Below, piece by piece: positions 62,453 through 64,000 of a DNA stretch of 64,000 nucleotides. The stretch is from Cinclus cinclus (taxonomy: Eukaryota; Chordata; Aves; Passeriformes; Cinclidae), in contig NW_026912212.1 in the NCBI RefSeq assembly GCF_963662255.1, positions 310,001-374,000 on the forward strand, written 5' to 3'. The notes beneath the pieces are model-generated. The model was not told where the DNA came from. It saw only the letters and a list, made by a program, of their open reading frames with translations, and did not search any database. Every line of letters begins with the position of its first letter. Position 1 is the first letter of the stretch. Both the position numbers and the translations under genes were made by a program.

Positions 62453-64000
62453 GGCCCGGTCCGGCAGGGGGAGAGGGGGAGACGACGGGGGGGTCTGGGG
62501 AACGGAGCCCGGGGAGAAGGGATAGAATGAACAAGAAAGAGAGTAAGAGGGCTTGTAGACTCGCTGCTGCTGCTGCTGCCGCTGCTGCCGCCGCTGCCGC
62601 CGCTGCCGCCGCTGCCGCTGCTGCCGCTGCTGCCGAAGCGCCGGGGCCGTTTGTCCGCGTGTCCGCGTGTCCGTTCGCCGCTCGCCCCACACGCCCCATG
62701 CCCGAGCCCCGCGCGCCCCGGGGCAGCCCCTGAGTCTGTCCAAACACGGGAACTTTGCCCTGTTCAGCCAAGGCCCAGAGTCCTGACTCCCGCACAGTGA
62801 CACAGCAATCCCCTTGCTCGCTGCTGTGCATTGGCCCCGCTGAGGCTCACACACTGCCTCCGGGGCACGTTCCCTGGCTGGAGGATTCCTGCCCCACCCA
62901 AGCACTGCCCTTATGTCTCCAGCATTGCTTTCCAACAAAGCCACGGGAAGGCAAACTCTCTGCAGCTCATGGTACTTTACAGTGTCTAAGACTCACAAGT
63001 CATCGATCAGGAATTGTAAGGGAATGCAGCCCTGACTGCAGCCCTCCCAGAGTAGATGACAAAAAGAATCTAAAACGGGGAAATGCAGGTGAACTGGGTG
63101 AACTTTGTCTGAAAGAAGGGTCATTTTTTTCTAATAATTTCTAGTCCATTCCCTCTGCTTTTATGCTTCTTACAAGGCCATTTGCATGCCAGATTCCTCA
63201 TCAAAGGAGAACCCTGAGCTTGTGGAACTGCGTGTCTGTTCCTCTGCAGGGACACTCAGGGTGAGACAGGATGCAATTTTGAAGCAATTGTGTTAAAGCA
63301 AAACCAGTTATTAAGTAGAGATTGATGTCCTTGCCCCAAACCAACAACCGTGGGCAAGTCCCTTTGGCTCAGCCTGGAGCAGTGACCTTGAGGGGTGTCC
63401 CCACTGCAGGGAGGAAGGCCCCCGCCCCTCCAAGGAGGGAAATGTTGGGACACGCTGCCGTTAAAATCTGGCACGGGGCTCTTCCAGTCTGAAGTGCTGC
63501 CCTGTCAGGCAGATGTGCCCAGGCTGTGCCAGCTCAGCAGCTCTGCAGAAGTTCTCAGCGGTGGCACTTGGTTGTTCCTTTCTCTGGGCATTTTACCAGC
63601 TCTGCCACAGCTTCAGCTCCCTCTCAGGATGTTGATCTTGGGGATGGAGGAGTCAGACTGGTTTCAGCACTGTTGACCCCAAAAGCAGCGTGATCCCCCT
63701 CTTCATTTCCCACCGGGAGCTTTGCAAACAGAGCCTTGTTGGAGTTGTTTGAGCCCATTCCAGGCAGAGCCTCCTGCTGCAGCAGGAACTGCCTTTCCTG
63801 TGCCATGGCCAGGGCAGACCCCGCTGCAGGAAAAGGCCCAGGCCAGCCCCAAGACAGGGAAGGCCTCGGGCACAAGTGCAGAGTGCCGTGGTGGCACCTG
63901 TGCCAGGGAGAGCCTGAGACACCAAAGGCACCTTGGCAGCAGCAGCTGCTTCCAGGGCATGGCCACAAGCCTCCCTTGGCAACCCGGCCTGGTGGCCACC
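62453..64000. other. Upstream region of the PIM-like gene; nothing further recognised
   Basis: 62,400-62,720 is CpG-rich and probably the promoter/5' UTR of the minus-strand kinase, including a GCTGCTGCC/GCCGCT triplet array at 62,560-62,640. 62,760-64,000 is ordinary sequence; frames on the minus strand near 63,650-63,999 match no family known to me. Confidence 0.45.
62560..62640. repeat. (GCTGCC/GCCGCT)n triplet array
   Basis: About 27 GCN triplets. Plus strand codes Ala, minus strand Gln/Arg. Lies upstream of the likely kinase start. Confidence 0.85.

Noticed and set aside
62527..62733. Plus-strand frame with a poly-Ala run
   Set aside because: It arises from the GCN triplet array. No homologue known to me, and the kinase promoter region overlaps it.
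1..64000. CRISPR arrays, tRNA or rRNA genes, bacterial operons
   Set aside because: No regular spacer-repeat array, no cloverleaf sequence and no operon-like gene packing. The tandem repeats present are minisatellites. The tRNA-like matches are retroviral primer sites only.

Overview
The window looks like a repeat-rich piece of a bird nuclear genome, most likely a passerine. This is inferred from spliced vertebrate genes (C2H2 zinc fingers, a PIM-type kinase, an OR14-like olfactory receptor), CR1 LINE pieces with the avian 3' end, and several families of avian LTR retroviruses. There are no prokaryotic features, tRNA or rRNA genes, or CRISPR arrays. By eye, about half of the 64 kb is endogenous retrovirus (ERV) or solo LTR.

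Layout. 0-2.5 kb: low-complexity sequence and minisatellites, with two exon-like pieces of an unrecognised minus-strand gene. 2.3-23 kb: a zinc-finger unit present in three states. Unit 1 (2.3-12.3 kb) is complete, but its 3' flank is split by an ERV-L-like provirus (5,159-11,937, minus strand). Unit 3 (16.3-18.0 kb) is a wreck of a last finger and 3' UTR invaded by LTRs. Unit 2 (19.2-21.3 kb) is a shorter, partly degenerate gene. Units 1 and 2 share a promoter block with E-box, CCAAT and octamer. 23.5-25.2 kb: an LTR and a 5'-truncated CR1. 25.9-45.9 kb: an ERV pile-up, consisting of a second ERV-L piece, a gamma-like provirus (ERV-C, 26,561-34,433), a minus-strand gamma-type gag fragment, an alpha/beta-like provirus primed by tRNA-Asn (ERV-D, 35,516-44,549), and two minus-strand LTRs, one with a tRNA-Phe-type primer site.

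46.2-48.3 kb: an olfactory receptor pseudogene. 50.3-52.2 kb: a ~160-bp tandem repeat, a run of X-box-like motifs, and a TATA promoter with a first exon. 52.2-57.0 kb: a decayed minus-strand ERV (ERV-F) with dUTPase and env remnants between ~650-bp direct repeats. 59.5-62.5 kb: an apparently intact five-exon PIM-like kinase on the minus strand, with a broken PIM exon just downstream. The last 1.5 kb holds nothing I recognise.

The best candidates for real host genes are zinc-finger unit 1 and the PIM-like kinase; zinc-finger unit 2 is possible. All retroviral genes are broken to some degree. The ERV-L-like provirus is the least damaged: open gag, protease and most of pol, near-identical LTRs and a perfect 5-bp target duplication. 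I see no clearly new host system. The oddest items are a CpG island carrying NRF1- and RFX-like sites inside the ERV-D gag, a hydrophobic N-terminus on the ERV-L-like Gag, a stop codon shared by two ERV-L copies, and a long hydrophobic plus Arg-Pro extension on the PIM-like kinase.
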